From positions 113,658,215-113,722,214 of the forward strand of contig OZ024744.1 in assembly GCA_964016885.1 (NCBI GenBank): 64,000 bases of DNA. The letters run 5' to 3'. Made by a program: the position numbers and the translations under genes. Shown in pieces: positions 24,101 to 40,024 of the stretch (positions are counted from its first letter, which is position 1; each line of letters begins with the position of its first letter). The stretch is from Eledone cirrhosa (Eukaryota; Mollusca; Cephalopoda; Octopoda; Eledonidae). Below the pieces are notes generated by a model. That model saw only the letters and a program-made list of their open reading frames with translations, did not search any database and was not told the DNA's origin.

Positions 24101-27100
24101 ACCATCAACAGTAACAACATTGTCATCACCATCAACAGTAACAACATTGTCATCACCATCAACAGTAACAACATTGTCATCACCATCAACAGTAACAACA
24201 TTGTCATCACCATCAACAGTAGTAACATTGTCATCACCATCAACAGTAGTAACATTGTCATCACCATCAACAGTAGTAACATTGTCATCACCATCAACAC
24301 TAACAACATTGTCATCACCATCAACAGTACCCACATTGTCATCACCATCAACAGTAACAACATTGTCATCACCATCAACAGTAACAACATTGTCATCACC
24401 ATCAACAGTAGTAACATTGTCATCACCATCAACAGTAGTAACACTGTCATCACCATCAACAGTAGTAACATTGTCATCACTATCAACAGTAGAAACATTG
24501 TCATCACCATCAACAGTAACAACATTGTCATCACCATCAACAGTACCCACATTGTCATCACCATCAACAGTACCAACATTGTCATCACCATCAACAGTAA
24601 CAACACTGTTATCACCACCAACAGTAACAACATTGTCATCACTATCAACAGTAGAAACATTGTCATCACCATCAACAGTAACAACATTGTGATCACCATC
24701 AACAGTAACAACACTGTCATCACCATCAACAGTAACAACATTGTCATCACCATCAACAGTAACAACATTGTCATCACCATCAACAGTAGTAACACTGTCA
24801 TCACCATCAACAGTAGTAACATTGTCATCACCATCTACAGTAACAACATTGTCATCACCATCAACAGTAACAACATTGTCAGCACCATCAACAGTAGTAA
24901 CATTGTCATCACCATCAACAGTAGTAGCATTGTCATCACCATCAACAGGAACAACACTGTCATCACCATCAAAAGTAGTAACATTGTCATCACAATCAAC
25001 AGTAACAACACTGTCATCACCATCAACAGTAGTAACATTGTCATCACCATCAACAGTAACAACACTGTCATCACCATCAACAGTAACAACATTGTCATCA
25101 CCATCAACAGTAACAACATTGTCATCACCATCAACAGTAACAACATTGTCATCACCATCAACAGTAGTAACATTGTCATCACAATCAACAGTAACAACAT
25201 TGTCATCACCATCAACAGTAACAACATTGTCATCACCATCAACAGTAGTAACATTGTCATCACCATCAACAGTAGTAACACCGTCATCACCATCAACAGT
25301 AACAACATTGTCATCACCATCAACAGTAACAACATTGTCATCACCATCAACAGTAACAACATTGTCATCACCATCAACAGTAACAACATTGTCATCACCA
25401 TCAACAGTAACAACATTGTCATCACCATCAACAGTAACAACATTGTCATCACCATCAACAGTAGTAACATTGTCATCACAATCAACAGTAACAACATTGT
25501 CATCACCATCAACAGTAACAACATTGTCATCACCATCAACAGTAGTAACATTGTCATCACCATCAACAGTAGTAACACCGTCATCACCATCAACAGTAAC
25601 AACACTGTCATCACCATCAACAGTAACAACATTGTCATCAAAATCAACAGTAACAACATTGTCATCACCATCAACAGTAACAACATTGTCATCACTATCA
25701 ACAGTAGAAACATTGTCATCACCATCAACAGTAGTAACATTGTCATCACCATCAACAGTAACAACATTGTCATCACCATCAACAATAGTAACAGTGTCAT
25801 CACCATCAACAGTAGTAACATTGTCATCACCATCAACAGTACTAACATTGTCATCACCATCAATAGTAACAACACTGTCATCACAATCAACAGTAACAAC
25901 ATTGTCATCACCATCAACAGTAACAACATTGTCATCACCATCAACAGTCATAACATTGTCATCACCATCAACAGTAACAACATTGTCATCACCATCAACA
26001 GTAACAACATTGTCATCACCATCAACAGTAACACCATTGTCATCACCATCAACAGCAGTAACATTGTCATCACCATCAACAGTAGTAACACTGCCATCAC
26101 CATCAACAGTAACAACATTGTCATCACCATCAACAGTAACAACATTGTCATCACCATCAACAGTAGTAACATTGTCATCACCATCAACAGTAGTAACATT
26201 GTCATCACCTTCAACAGTAACAACATTGTCATCACTATCAACAGTAGTAACATTGTCATCACCATCAACAGTAACAACACTGTCATCACCATCAACATTA
26301 GTAACATTCTCATCACCATCAACAATAGTAACACTGTCATCACCATCAACAGTAGTAACATTGTCATCACCATCAACAGTAACAACATTGTTATCACCAT
26401 CAACAGTAGTAACATTGTCATCACCATCAACAGTAACAACACTGTCATCACCATCAACAGTAACAACATTGTCATCACCATCAACAGTAACAATATTGTC
26501 ATCACCATCAACAGTAACAACATTGTCATCAACATCAACAGTAACATTGTCATCACCATCAACAGTAACAACATTGTCATCACCATCAACAGTAACAACA
26601 TTGTCATCACCATCAACAGTAGTAACATTGTCATCACCATCAACAGTAGTAACACTGCCATCACCATCAACAGTAACAACATTGTCATCACCATCAACAG
26701 TAACAACATTGTCATCACCATCAACAGTAGTAACATTGTCATCACCATCAACAGTAGTAACATTGTCATCACCTTCAACAGTAACAACATTGTCATCACT
26801 ATCAACATTAGTAACATTGTCATCACCATCAACAGTAACAACACTGTCATCACCATCAACATTAGTAACATTGTCATCACCATCAACAATAGTAACACTG
26901 TCATCACCATCAACAGTAGTAACATTGTCATCACCATCAACAGTAACAACATTGTTATAACCATCAACAGTAGTAACATTGTCATCACCATCAACAGTAA
27001 CAACACTGTCATCACCATCAACAGTAACAACATTGTCATCACCATCAACAGTAACAATATTGTCATCACCATCAACAGTAACAACATTGTCATCAACATC

Positions 27101-30100
27101 AACAGTAACATTGACATCACCATCAACAGTAGTAACACTGCCATCACCATCAACAGTAACAACATTGTCATCACCATCAACAGTAACAACATTGTCATCA
27201 CTATCAACATTAGTAACATTGTCATCACCATCAACAGTAGTAACAAAATCATCACCATCAACAGTAGTAACACTGTCATGACCATCAACAGTAACAACAC
27301 TGTCATGACCATCAACAGAAGTAACATTGTCATCACCATCAACAGTAACAACACTGTTATCACCATCAACAGTAGTAACATTGTCATCACCATCAACAGT
27401 AACAACACTGTCATCACCATCAACAGTAACAACATTGTCATCACCATCAACAGTAACAATATTGTCATCACCATCAACAGTAACAACATTGTCATCAACA
27501 TCAACAGTAACATTGTCATCACCATCAACAGTAACAACATTGTCATCACCATCAACAGTAACAACATTGTCATCACCATCAACAGTAGTAACATTGTCAT
27601 CACCATCAACAGTAACAACATTGTCATCACCATCAACAGTAGTAACATTGCGTTAACCATCAACAGTAGTAACATTGTCATCACCATCAACAGTAACAAC
27701 ATTGTCATCACCATCAACAGTAACAACATTGTCATCACCATCAACAGTAGTAACATTGTCATCACCATCAACAGTAACAACATTGTCATCACCATCAACA
27801 GTAGTAACATTGTCATCACCATCAACAGTAACAAAATTGTCCTCACCATCAACAGTAACAACATTGTCATCACCATCAACAGTAGTAACATTGTCATCAC
27901 CATCAACAACATTGTCATCACCATCAACAGTAGTAACACTGTCATCACCATCAACAGTAACAACATTGTCATCACCATTAACAGTAATAACATTGTCATC
28001 ACCATCAACAGTAGTAACATTGTCATCACCATCAACAGTAACAACATTGTCATCACCATCAACAGTAACAACATTGTAATCACCATCAACAGTAGTAACA
28101 TTGTCATCACCATCAACAGTAACAACATTGTCATCACCATCAACAGTAACAACATTGTCATCACCATCAACAGTGGTAACATTGTCATCACCATCAACAG
28201 TAGTAACATTGTCATCACCATCAACAGTAGTACCATTGTCATCACCATCAACAGTAACAACATTGTCATCACATTCACCAGTAGTACCATTGTCATCACC
28301 ATCAACAGTAAGAACATTGTCATCACCATCAACAGTAACAACATTGTCATCAAAATCAACAGTAACAACATTGTCATCACCATGAACAGTAGTAACTCTG
28401 TCATCACCATCAACAGTAATAACATTGTCATCACCATCAACAGTAGTAACTTTGTCATCACCATCAACAGTAACAACATTGTCATCACCATCAACAGTAG
28501 TAACATTGTCATCACCATCAACAGTAGTAACATTGTCATCAACATCAACAGAAGTAACTCTGTCATCACCATCAACAGTCGTAACTCTGTCATCACCATC
28601 AACAGTAACAACATTGTCATCACAATCAACAGTAATAACATTGTCATCACCATCAACAGTAGTAACATTGTCATCACTATCAACAGCAACAACATTGTCA
28701 TCACCATCAACAGTAATAACATTGTCATCACCATCAACATTAGTAAAATTGTCATCACCATCAACAGTAACAACATTGTCATCACCATCAACAGTAACAA
28801 CAGTGTCATCACCATCAACAGTAGTAACATTGTCAGCACCATCAACAGTAACAACATTGTCATCACCATCAACAGTAGTAACATTGTCATCACCATCAAC
28901 AGTAACAACATTGTCATCACCATCAACAGTAACAACATTGTCATCACCATCAACAGTAACAACATTGTCATCACTATCAACAGTAGAAACATTGTCATCA
29001 CCATCAACAGTAGTAACATTGTCATCACCATCAACAGTAACAACATTGTCATCACCATCAACAATAGTAACACTGTCATCCCCATCAACAGTAGTAACAT
29101 TGTCATCACCATCAACAGTACTAACATTGTCATCACCATCAACAGTAACAAGTGTCATCACAATCAACAGTAACAACATTGTCATCACCATCAACAGTAA
29201 CAACATTGTGATCACCATCAACAGTAACAACATTGTCATCAACATCAACAGTAGTAACCTTGTCATCACCATCAACAGTAGTAACATTGTCATCACCATC
29301 AACACTAGTAACATTGTCATCACCATCAACAGTAATAACATTGTCATCACCATCAACAGTAACAACATTGTCATCACCATCAACAGTAACAACATTGTCA
29401 TCACCATCAACAGTAACAACATTTTCATCACCATCAACAGCAGTAACAACACTGTCATCACCATCAACAGTAGTAACACTGCCATCACCATCAACAGTAA
29501 CAACATTGTCATCACCATCAACAGTAACAACATTGTCATCACCATCAACAGTAGTAACATTGTCATCACCATCAACAGTAGTAACATTGTCATCACCTTC
29601 AACAGTAACAACATTGTCATCACCATCAACATTAGTAACATTGTCATCACCATCAACAGTAACAACACTGTCATCACCATCAACATTAGTAACATTGTCA
29701 TCACCATCAACAGTAACAACATTGTCATCACCATCAACAATAGTAACACTGTCATCACCATCAACAGTAACATTGTTATCACCATCAACAGTAACATGAT
29801 TTTCACCATCAACAGTAGTAACAAAATCATCACCATCAACAGTAGTAACACTGTCATGACCATCAACAGTAACAACACTGTCATCACCATCAACAGAAGT
29901 AACATTGTCATCACCATCAACAGTAACAACACTGTCATCACCATCAACAGTAGTAACATTGTCATCACCATCAACAACACTGTCATCACCATCAACAGTA
30001 ACAACACTGTCATCACCATCAACAGTAACAACATTGTCATCACCATCAACAGTAACATTGTCATCACCATCAACAGTAACAACATTGTCATCACCATCAA

Positions 30101-33100
30101 CAGTAACAACATTGTCATCACCATCAACAGTAGTAACACTGTCATCACCATCAACAGTAACAACATTGTCATCACCATCAACAGTAGTAACATTGTCATC
30201 ACGATCAACAGTAACAACATTGTCATCACCATCAACAGTAGTAACATTGTGTTAACCATCAACAGTAACAACATTGTCATCACCATCAACAGTAGTAACA
30301 TTGTCATCACCATCAACAGTAGTAACATTGTCATCACCATCAACAGTAACAACATTGTCATCACCATCAACAGTAACAACATTGTCATCACCATCAACAG
30401 TAGTAACATTGTCATCACCATCAACAATAGTAACAATGTCATCACCATCAACAGTAACAACATTGTCATCAACAGTAACAACATTGTCATCACCATCAAC
30501 AGTAGTAACATTGTCATCACCATCAACAGTAACAACACTGTCATCACCACCAACAGTAATAACACTGTCATCACCATCAACAGTAGTAACACTATCATCA
30601 CCATCAACAGTAACAACATTGTCATCACCATCAACAGTAACAACATTGTCATCACCATCAACAGTAACAACATTGTCATCACCATCAACAGTAACAACAT
30701 TGTCATCACCATCAACAGTAGTAACATTGTCATCACCATCAACAGTAGTAACATTGTCATCACCATCAACAGTAGTAACATTGTCATCACCATCAACACT
30801 AACAACATTGTCATCACCATCAACAGTACCCACATTGTCATCACCATCAACAGTAACAACATTGTCATCACCATCAACAGTAACAACATTGTCATCACCA
30901 TCAACAGTAGTAACATTGTCATCACCATCAACAGTAGTAACACTGTCATCACCATCAACAGTAGTAACATTGTCATCACTATCAACAGTAGAAACATTGT
31001 CATCACCATCAACAGTAACAACATTGTCATCACCATCAACAGTACCCACATTGTCATCACCATCAACAGTACCAACATTGTCATCACCATCAACAGTAAC
31101 AACACTGTTATCACCACCAACAGTAACAACATTGTCATCACTATCAACAGTAGAAACATTGTCATCACCATCAACAGTAACAACATTGTGATCACCATCA
31201 ACAGTAACAACACTGTCATCACCATCAACAGTAACAACATTGTCATCACCATCAACAGTAACAACATTGTCATCACCATCAACAGTAGTAACACTGTCAT
31301 CACCATCAACAGTAGTAACATTGTCATCACCATCTACAGTAACAACATTGTCATCACCATCAACAGTAACAACATTGTCAGCACCATCAACAGTAGTAAC
31401 ATTGTCATCACCATCAACAGTAGTAGCATTGTCATCACCATCAACAGGAACAACACTGTCATCACCATCAAAAGTAGTAACATTGTCATCACAATCAACA
31501 GTAACAACACTGTCATCACCATCAACAGTAGTAACATTGTCATCACCATCAACAGTAACAACACTGTCATCACCATCAACAGTAACAACATTGTCATCAC
31601 CATCAACAGTAACAACATTGTCATCACCATCAACAGTAACAACATTGTCATCACCATCAACAGTAGTAACATTGTCATCACAATCAACAGTAACAACATT
31701 GTCATCACCATCAACAGTAACAACATTGTCATCACCATCAACAGTAGTAACATTGTCATCACCATCAACAGTAGTAACACCGTCATCACCATCAACAGTA
31801 ACAACATTGTCATCACCATCAACAGTAACAACATTGTCATCACCATCAACAGTAACAACATTGTCATCACCATCAACAGTAACAACATTGTCATCACCAT
31901 CAACAGTAACAACATTGTCATCACCATCAACAGTAACAACATTGTCATCACCATCAACAGTAGTAACATTGTCATCACAATCAACAGTAACAACATTGTC
32001 ATCACCATCAACAGTAACAACATTGTCATCACCATCAACAGTAGTAACATTGTCATCACCATCAACAGTAGTAACACCGTCATCACCATCAACAGTAACA
32101 ACACTGTCATCACCATCAACAGTAACAACATTGTCATCAAAATCAACAGTAACAACATTGTCATCACCATCAACAGTAACAACATTGTCATCACTATCAA
32201 CAGTAGAAACATTGTCATCACCATCAACAGTAGTAACATTGTCATCACCATCAACAGTAACAACATTGTCATCACCATCAACAATAGTAACAGTGTCATC
32301 ACCATCAACAGTAGTAACATTGTCATCACCATCAACAGTACTAACATTGTCATCACCATCAATAGTAACAACACTGTCATCACAATCAACAGTAACAACA
32401 TTGTCATCACCATCAACAGTAACAACATTGTCATCACCATCAACAGTCATAACATTGTCATCACCATCAACAGTAACAACATTGTCATCACCATCAACAG
32501 TAACAACATTGTCATCACCATCAACAGTAACACCATTGTCATCACCATCAACAGCAGTAACATTGTCATCACCATCAACAGTAGTAACACTGCCATCACC
32601 ATCAACAGTAACAACATTGTCATCACCATCAACAGTAACAACATTGTCATCACCATCAACAGTAGTAACATTGTCATCACCATCAACAGTAGTAACATTG
32701 TCATCACCTTCAACAGTAACAACATTGTCATCACTATCAACAGTAGTAACATTGTCATCACCATCAACAGTAACAACACTGTCATCACCATCAACATTAG
32801 TAACATTCTCATCACCATCAACAATAGTAACACTGTCATCACCATCAACAGTAGTAACATTGTCATCACCATCAACAGTAACAACATTGTTATCACCATC
32901 AACAGTAGTAACATTGTCATCACCATCAACAGTAACAACACTGTCATCACCATCAACAGTAACAACATTGTCATCACCATCAACAGTAACAATATTGTCA
33001 TCACCATCAACAGTAACAACATTGTCATCAACATCAACAGTAACATTGTCATCACCATCAACAGTAACAACATTGTCATCACCATCAACAGTAACAACAT

Positions 33101-34261
33101 TGTCATCACCATCAACAGTAGTAACATTGTCATCACCATCAACAGTAGTAACACTGCCATCACCATCAACAGTAACAACATTGTCATCACCATCAACAGT
33201 AACAACATTGTCATCACCATCAACAGTAGTAACATTGTCATCACCATCAACAGTAGTAACATTGTCATCACCTTCAACAGTAACAACATTGTCATCACTA
33301 TCAACATTAGTAACATTGTCATCACCATCAACAGTAACAACACTGTCATCACCATCAACATTAGTAACATTGTCATCACCATCAACAATAGTAACACTGT
33401 CATCACCATCAACAGTAGTAACATTGTCATCACCATCAACAGTAACAACATTGTTATAACCATCAACAGTAGTAACATTGTCATCACCATCAACAGTAAC
33501 AACACTGTCATCACCATCAACAGTAACAACATTGTCATCACCATCAACAGTAACAATATTGTCATCACCATCAACAGTAACAACATTGTCATCAACATCA
33601 ACAGTAACATTGACATCACCATCAACAGTAGTAACACTGCCATCACCATCAACAGTAACAACATTGTCATCACCATCAACAGTAACAACATTGTCATCAC
33701 TATCAACATTAGTAACATTGTCATCACCATCAACAGTAGTAACAAAATCATCACCATCAACAGTAGTAACACTGTCATGACCATCAACAGTAACAACACT
33801 GTCATGACCATCAACAGAAGTAACATTGTCATCACCATCAACAGTAACAACACTGTTATCACCATCAACAGTAGTAACATTGTCATCACCATCAACAGTA
33901 ACAACACTGTCATCACCATCAACAGTAACAACATTGTCATCACCATCAACAGTAACAATATTGTCATCACCATCAACAGTAACAACATTGTCATCAACAT
34001 CAACAGTAACATTGTCATCACCATCAACAGTAACAACATTGTCATCACCATCAACAGTAACAACATTGTCATCACCATCAACAGTAGTAACATTGTCATC
34101 ACCATCAACAGTAACAACATTGTCATCACCATCAACAGTAGTAACATTGCGTTAACCATCAACAGTAGTAACATTGTCATCACCATCAACAGTAACAACA
34201 TTGTCATCACCATCAACAGTAACAACATTGTCATCACCATCAACAGTAGTAACATTGTCAT
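21199..34261. repeat. 6,499-bp higher-order tandem duplication, apparently identical copies
   Basis: Sequence from 21199 to 27762 matches sequence from 27698 to 34261 at a constant offset of 6499. Rare variants coincide exactly, such as AACATGATTTTCACC at 23294/29793, CACATTCACCAGTAG near 21773/28272 and TTGTGTTAACC near 23749/30248. Frame-breaking points in all readings recur at the same spacing with no drift. The match is lost at single-base differences at 21197-21198 (left) and 34262 (right). In every line I compared inside these limits I saw no mismatch. Confidence 0.9.
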
Positions 34262-34469
34262 AACCATCAACAGTAGTAACATTGTCATCACCATCAACAG
34301 TAACAACATTGTCATCACCATCAACAGTAGTAACATTGTCATCACCATCAACAGTAGTAACACCGTCATCACCATCAACAGTAACAACACTGTCATCACC
34401 ATCAACCGTAACAACATTGTCATCACCATCAACAGTAACAACACTGTCATCACTATCAACAGCAGTAAC

Positions 34470-37400
34470 ACTATCATCACCATCAACAGTAGTAACATTG
34501 TCATCACCATCAACAGTACTAACATTGTCATCACCATCAACAGTAACAACACTCTCATCACCATCAACAGTAACAACATTGTCATCACCATCAACAGTAA
34601 CAACATTGTCATCACCATCAACGGTAACAACATTGTCATCAACATCAACAGTAGTAACCTTGTCATCACCATCAACAGTAGTAACATTGTCATCACCATC
34701 AACAGTAATAACATTGTCATCACCATCAACAGTAACAACATTGTCATCACCATCAACAGTAACAACATTGTCATCACCATCAACAGTAACAACACTGTCA
34801 TCACCATCAACAATAACAACATTGTCATCACCATCAACAATAACAACATTGTCATCACCATCAACAGTAGTAACATTGTCATCACCATCAACAGTAACAA
34901 CATTGTCAACACCATCAACAGTAGTAACATTGTGTTAACCATCAACAGTAACAACACTGTCATCACTATCAACAGTACCAACATTGTCATCACCATCAAC
35001 AGTAACAACACTGTCATCACCATCAACAGTAGTAACAGTCATCACCATCAACAGTAACAACATTGTCATCACCATCAACAGTACTAACATTGTCATCACC
35101 ATCAACAGTAACAACATTGTCATCACCATCAACAGTAACAACATTGTCATCGCCATCAACAGTAACAACACTGTCATCACCATCAACAGTAATAATATTG
35201 TCATCACCATCAACAGTAATATTGTGATCACCATCAACAGTAGTAACATTGTCATCACCATCAACAGTAACAACACTGTCATCACCATCAACAGTAACAA
35301 CATTGTTATCACCATCAACAGTACTAACATTGTCATCACCATCAACAGTAACAACACTGTCATCACCATCAACAGTAACAACATTGTCATCACCATCAAC
35401 AGTAACAACACTGTCATCACCATCAACAGTAACAACACTGTCATCACCATCAATCGTAACAACACTGTCATCACCATCAACAGTAACAACATTGTCATCA
35501 CCATCAACATTAACAACATTGTCATCACCATCAACAGTAACAACATTGTCATCACCATCAACAGTAACAACATTGTCATCACCATCAACAGTAACAACAT
35601 TGTCATCACCATCAACAGTAACAACATTCTCATCACCATCAACAGTAACAACATTGTCATCACCATCAACAGTAACAACATTGTCATCATCATCAACAGT
35701 AGTAACATTGTCATCATCATCAACAGTAGTAACATTGTCATCACCATCAACAGTAGTAACATTGTCATCACCTTCAACAGTAACAACATTGTCATCACTA
35801 TCAACATTAGTAACATTGTCATCACCATCAACAGTAACAACACTGTCATCACCATCAACATTAGTAACATTGTCATCACCATCAACAATAGTAACACTGT
35901 CATCACCATCAACAGTAGTAACATTGTCATCACCATCAACAGTAACAACATTGTTTTCACCATCAACAGTAACAACATTGTCATCACCATCAACAGTAGT
36001 AACACTGTCATGACCATCAACAGTAACAACACTGTCATCACCATCAACAGAAGTAACATTGTCATCACCATCAACAGTAACAACACTGTTATCACCATCA
36101 ACAGTAGTAACATTGTCATCACCATCAGCAGTAACAACACTGTCATCACCATCAACAGTAACAACATTGTCATCACCATCAACAGTAACAATATTGTCAT
36201 CACCATCAACAGTAACAACATTGTCATCAACATCAACAGTAACATTGTCATCACCATCAACAGTAACAACATTGTCATCACCATCAACAGTAACAACATT
36301 GTCATCACCATCAACAGTAGTAACATTGTCATCACCATCAACAGTAACAACATTGTCATCACCATCAACAGTAGTAACATTGTGTTAACCATCAACAGTA
36401 GTAACATTGTCATCACCATCAACAGTAACAACATTGTCATCAACAGTAACAACATTGTCATCACCATCAACAGTAGTAACATTGTCATCACCATCAACAG
36501 TACTAACATTGTCATCACCATCAACAGTAACAACATTGTCATCACCATCAACAGTAACAACATTGTCATCACCATCAACAGTAGTAACATTGTGTTAACC
36601 ATCAACAGTAGTAACATTGTCATCACCATCAACAGTAACAACATTGTCATCAACAGCAGTAACACTATCATCACCATCAACAGTAGTAACATTGTCATCA
36701 CCATCAACAGTACTAACATTGTCATCACCATCAACAGTAACAACACTGTCATCACCATCAACAGTAACAACATTGTCATCACCATCAACAGTAACAACAT
36801 TGTCATCACCATCAACGGTAACAACATTGTCATCAACATCAACAGTAGTAACCTTGTCATCACCATCAACAGTAGTAACATTGTCATCACCATCAACAGT
36901 AATAACATTGTCATCACCATCAACAGTAACAACATTGTCATCACCATCAACAGTAACAACATTGTCATCACCATCAACAGTAACAACACTGTCATCACCA
37001 TCAACAATAACAACATTGTCATCACCATCAACAATAACAACATTGTCATCACCATCAACAGTAACAACATTGTCATCACCATCAACAGTAGTAACATTGT
37101 CATCACCATCAACAGTAACAACATTGTCAACACCATCAACAGTAGTAACATTGTGTTAACCATCAACAGTAACAACACTGTCATCACCATCAACAGTACC
37201 AACATTGTCATCACCATCAACAGTAACAACACTGTCATCACCATCAACAGTAGTAACAGTCATCACCATCAACAGTAACAACATTGTCATCACCATCAAC
37301 AGTACTAACATTGTCATCACCATCAACAGTAGTAACACTGCCGTCACCATTAACAGTAACAACATTGTCATCGCCATCAACAGTAACAACACTGTCATCA

Positions 37401-37620
37401 CCATCAACAGTAATAATATTGTCATCACCAACAACAGTAATATTGTGATCACCATCAACAGTAGTAACATTGTCATCACCATCAACAGTAACAACACTGT
37501 CATCACCATCAACAGTAACAACATTGTCATCATCATCAACAGTAACAACACTGTCATCACCATCAACAGTAACAACACTGTCATCACCATCAATCGTAAC
37601 AACACTGTCATCACCATCAA
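34470..37620. repeat. About 2.2-kb higher-order duplication, second copy partial
   Basis: Rare variants recur at related offsets: CTATCATCACC 34471/36665 (2194), ACCTTGTC 34657/36851 (2194), GTTAAC 34934/37155 (2221) and CAATCGTAAC 35451/37591 (2140). Offset changes are multiples of the 27-bp unit. The second copy stops at about 37,620, where the next duplication begins. Confidence 0.7.
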
Positions 37621-40024
37621 CAGTATTAACAATGTCATCAACATCAACAGTAACAACATTGTCATCACCATCAACAGTAGTAACATTATCATCACCATCA
37701 ACAGTAGTAACACTGTCATCACCATCAACAGTAACAACACTGTCATCACCATCAACAGTAGTAACATTGTCATCACCATCAACAGTAGTAACATTGTCAT
37801 CACCATCAACAGTAACAACACTGTCATCACCATCAACATTAGTAACATTGTCATCACCATCAACAGTAACAACAGTGTCATCACCATCAACAGTAATACT
37901 GTCATCACCATCAACAGTAACAACACTGTCATCACCATCAACAGTAACAACACTGTCATCACCATCAACAGTAACAACACTGTCACCACCATCAAAGTAA
38001 CATTGTCATCACCATCAACAGTAACAACACTGTCATCACCATCAACAGTAGTAACACTGTCATCAACATAAAAAGTAGTAACATTGTCATCACCATCAAC
38101 AGTAACAACATTGTCATCACCATTAACAGTAACAACATTGTCATCACCATCAACAGTAGTAACATTATCATCACCATCAACAGTAAAAACATTGTCATCA
38201 CCATCAACAGTACCAACATTGTCATCACCATCAACAGTAACAACATTGTCATCACCATCAACAGTAACAACATTGTCATCACCATCGACAGTAGTAACAT
38301 TGTCATCACCATCAACAGTAGTAACATTGTCATCACCATCAACAGTAACAACATTGTCATCACCATCAACAGTAACAACATTGTCATCACCATCAACAGT
38401 AACAACATTGTCATCACCATCAACAGTAACAACATTGTCATCACCATCAACAGTAACAACATTGTCATCACCATCAACAGTAGTAACATTGTCATCACCA
38501 TCAACAGTATTAACAATGTCATCACCATCAACAGTAACAACATTGTCATCACCATCAACAGTAACATTATCATCACCATCAACAGTAGTAACATTGTCAT
38601 CACCATCAACAGTAACAACACTGTCATCACCATCAACATTAGTAACATTGTCATCACCATCAACAGTAACAACACTGTCATCACCATCAACAGTAACAAC
38701 ATTGTCATCACCATTAACAGTAACAACATTGTCATCACCATCAACAGTAGTAACATTATCATCACCATCAACCGTAACAACACTGTCATCACCATCAACA
38801 GTAACAACATTGTCATCATCATCAACAGTAACAACATTGTCATCACCATCAACAGTAACAACATTGTCATCACCATCAACAGTAACAACATTGTCATCAC
38901 CATCAACAGTAGTAACATTATCATCACCATCAACAGTAGTAACACTGTCATCACCATCAACAGTAACAACATTCTCATCACCATCAACAGTAACAACATT
39001 GTCATCACCATCAACAGTAGTAACATTGTCATCACCATCAACAGTATTAACAATGTCATCAACATCAACAGTAACAACATTGTCATCACCATCAACAGTA
39101 GTAACATTATCATCACCATCAACAGTAGTAACACTGTCATCACCATCAACAGTAACAACACTGTCATCACCATCAGCAGTAGTAACATTGTCATCACCAT
39201 CAACAGTAACAACACTGTCATCACCATCAACAGTAGTAACATTGTCATCACCATCAACAGTAACAACACTGTCATCACCATCAACAGTAACAACACTGTC
39301 ATCACCATCAACAGTAACAACACTGTCACCACCATCAAAGTAACAACATTGTCATCACCATCAACAGTAACAACACTGTCATCACCATCAACAGTAGTAA
39401 CACTGTCATCAACATAAAAAGTAGTAACATTGTCATCACCATCAACAGTAACAACATTGTCATCACCATTAACAGTAACAACATTGTCATCACCATCAAC
39501 AGTAGTAACATTATCATCACCATCAACAGTAACAACATTGTCATCACCATCAACAGTACCAACATTGTCATCACCATCAACAGTAACAACATTGTCATCA
39601 CCATCAACAGTAACAACATTGTCATCACCATCAACAGTAGTAACATTGTCATCACCATCAACAGTAGTAACATTGTCATCACCATCAACAGTAACAACAT
39701 TGTCATCACCATCAACAGTAACAACATTGTCATCACCATCAACAGTAACAACATTGTCATCACCATCAACAGTAACAACATTGTCATCTCTATCAACAGT
39801 AACAACATTGTCATCACCATCAACAGTAACAACATTGTCATCACCATCAACAGTAACAACATTGTCATCACCATCAACAGTAGTAACATTGTCATCACCA
39901 TCAACAGTATTAACAATGTCATCACCATCAACAGTAACAACATTGTCATCACCATCAACAGTAGTAACATTATCATCACCATCAACAGTAGTAACATTGT
40001 CATCACCATCAACAGTATTAACAA
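37620..40024. repeat. About 1.35-kb higher-order duplication
   Basis: The block marked by CACCACCATCAAAGTAAC (37984 and 39327), ACATAAAAAGTAGTAAC (38066 and 39412) and AGTATTAACAATGTC variants occurs twice with offsets of about 1343-1421. The first copy has AAAGTAACATTG and the second AAAGTAACAACATTG, a one-triplet difference. Confidence 0.65.
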
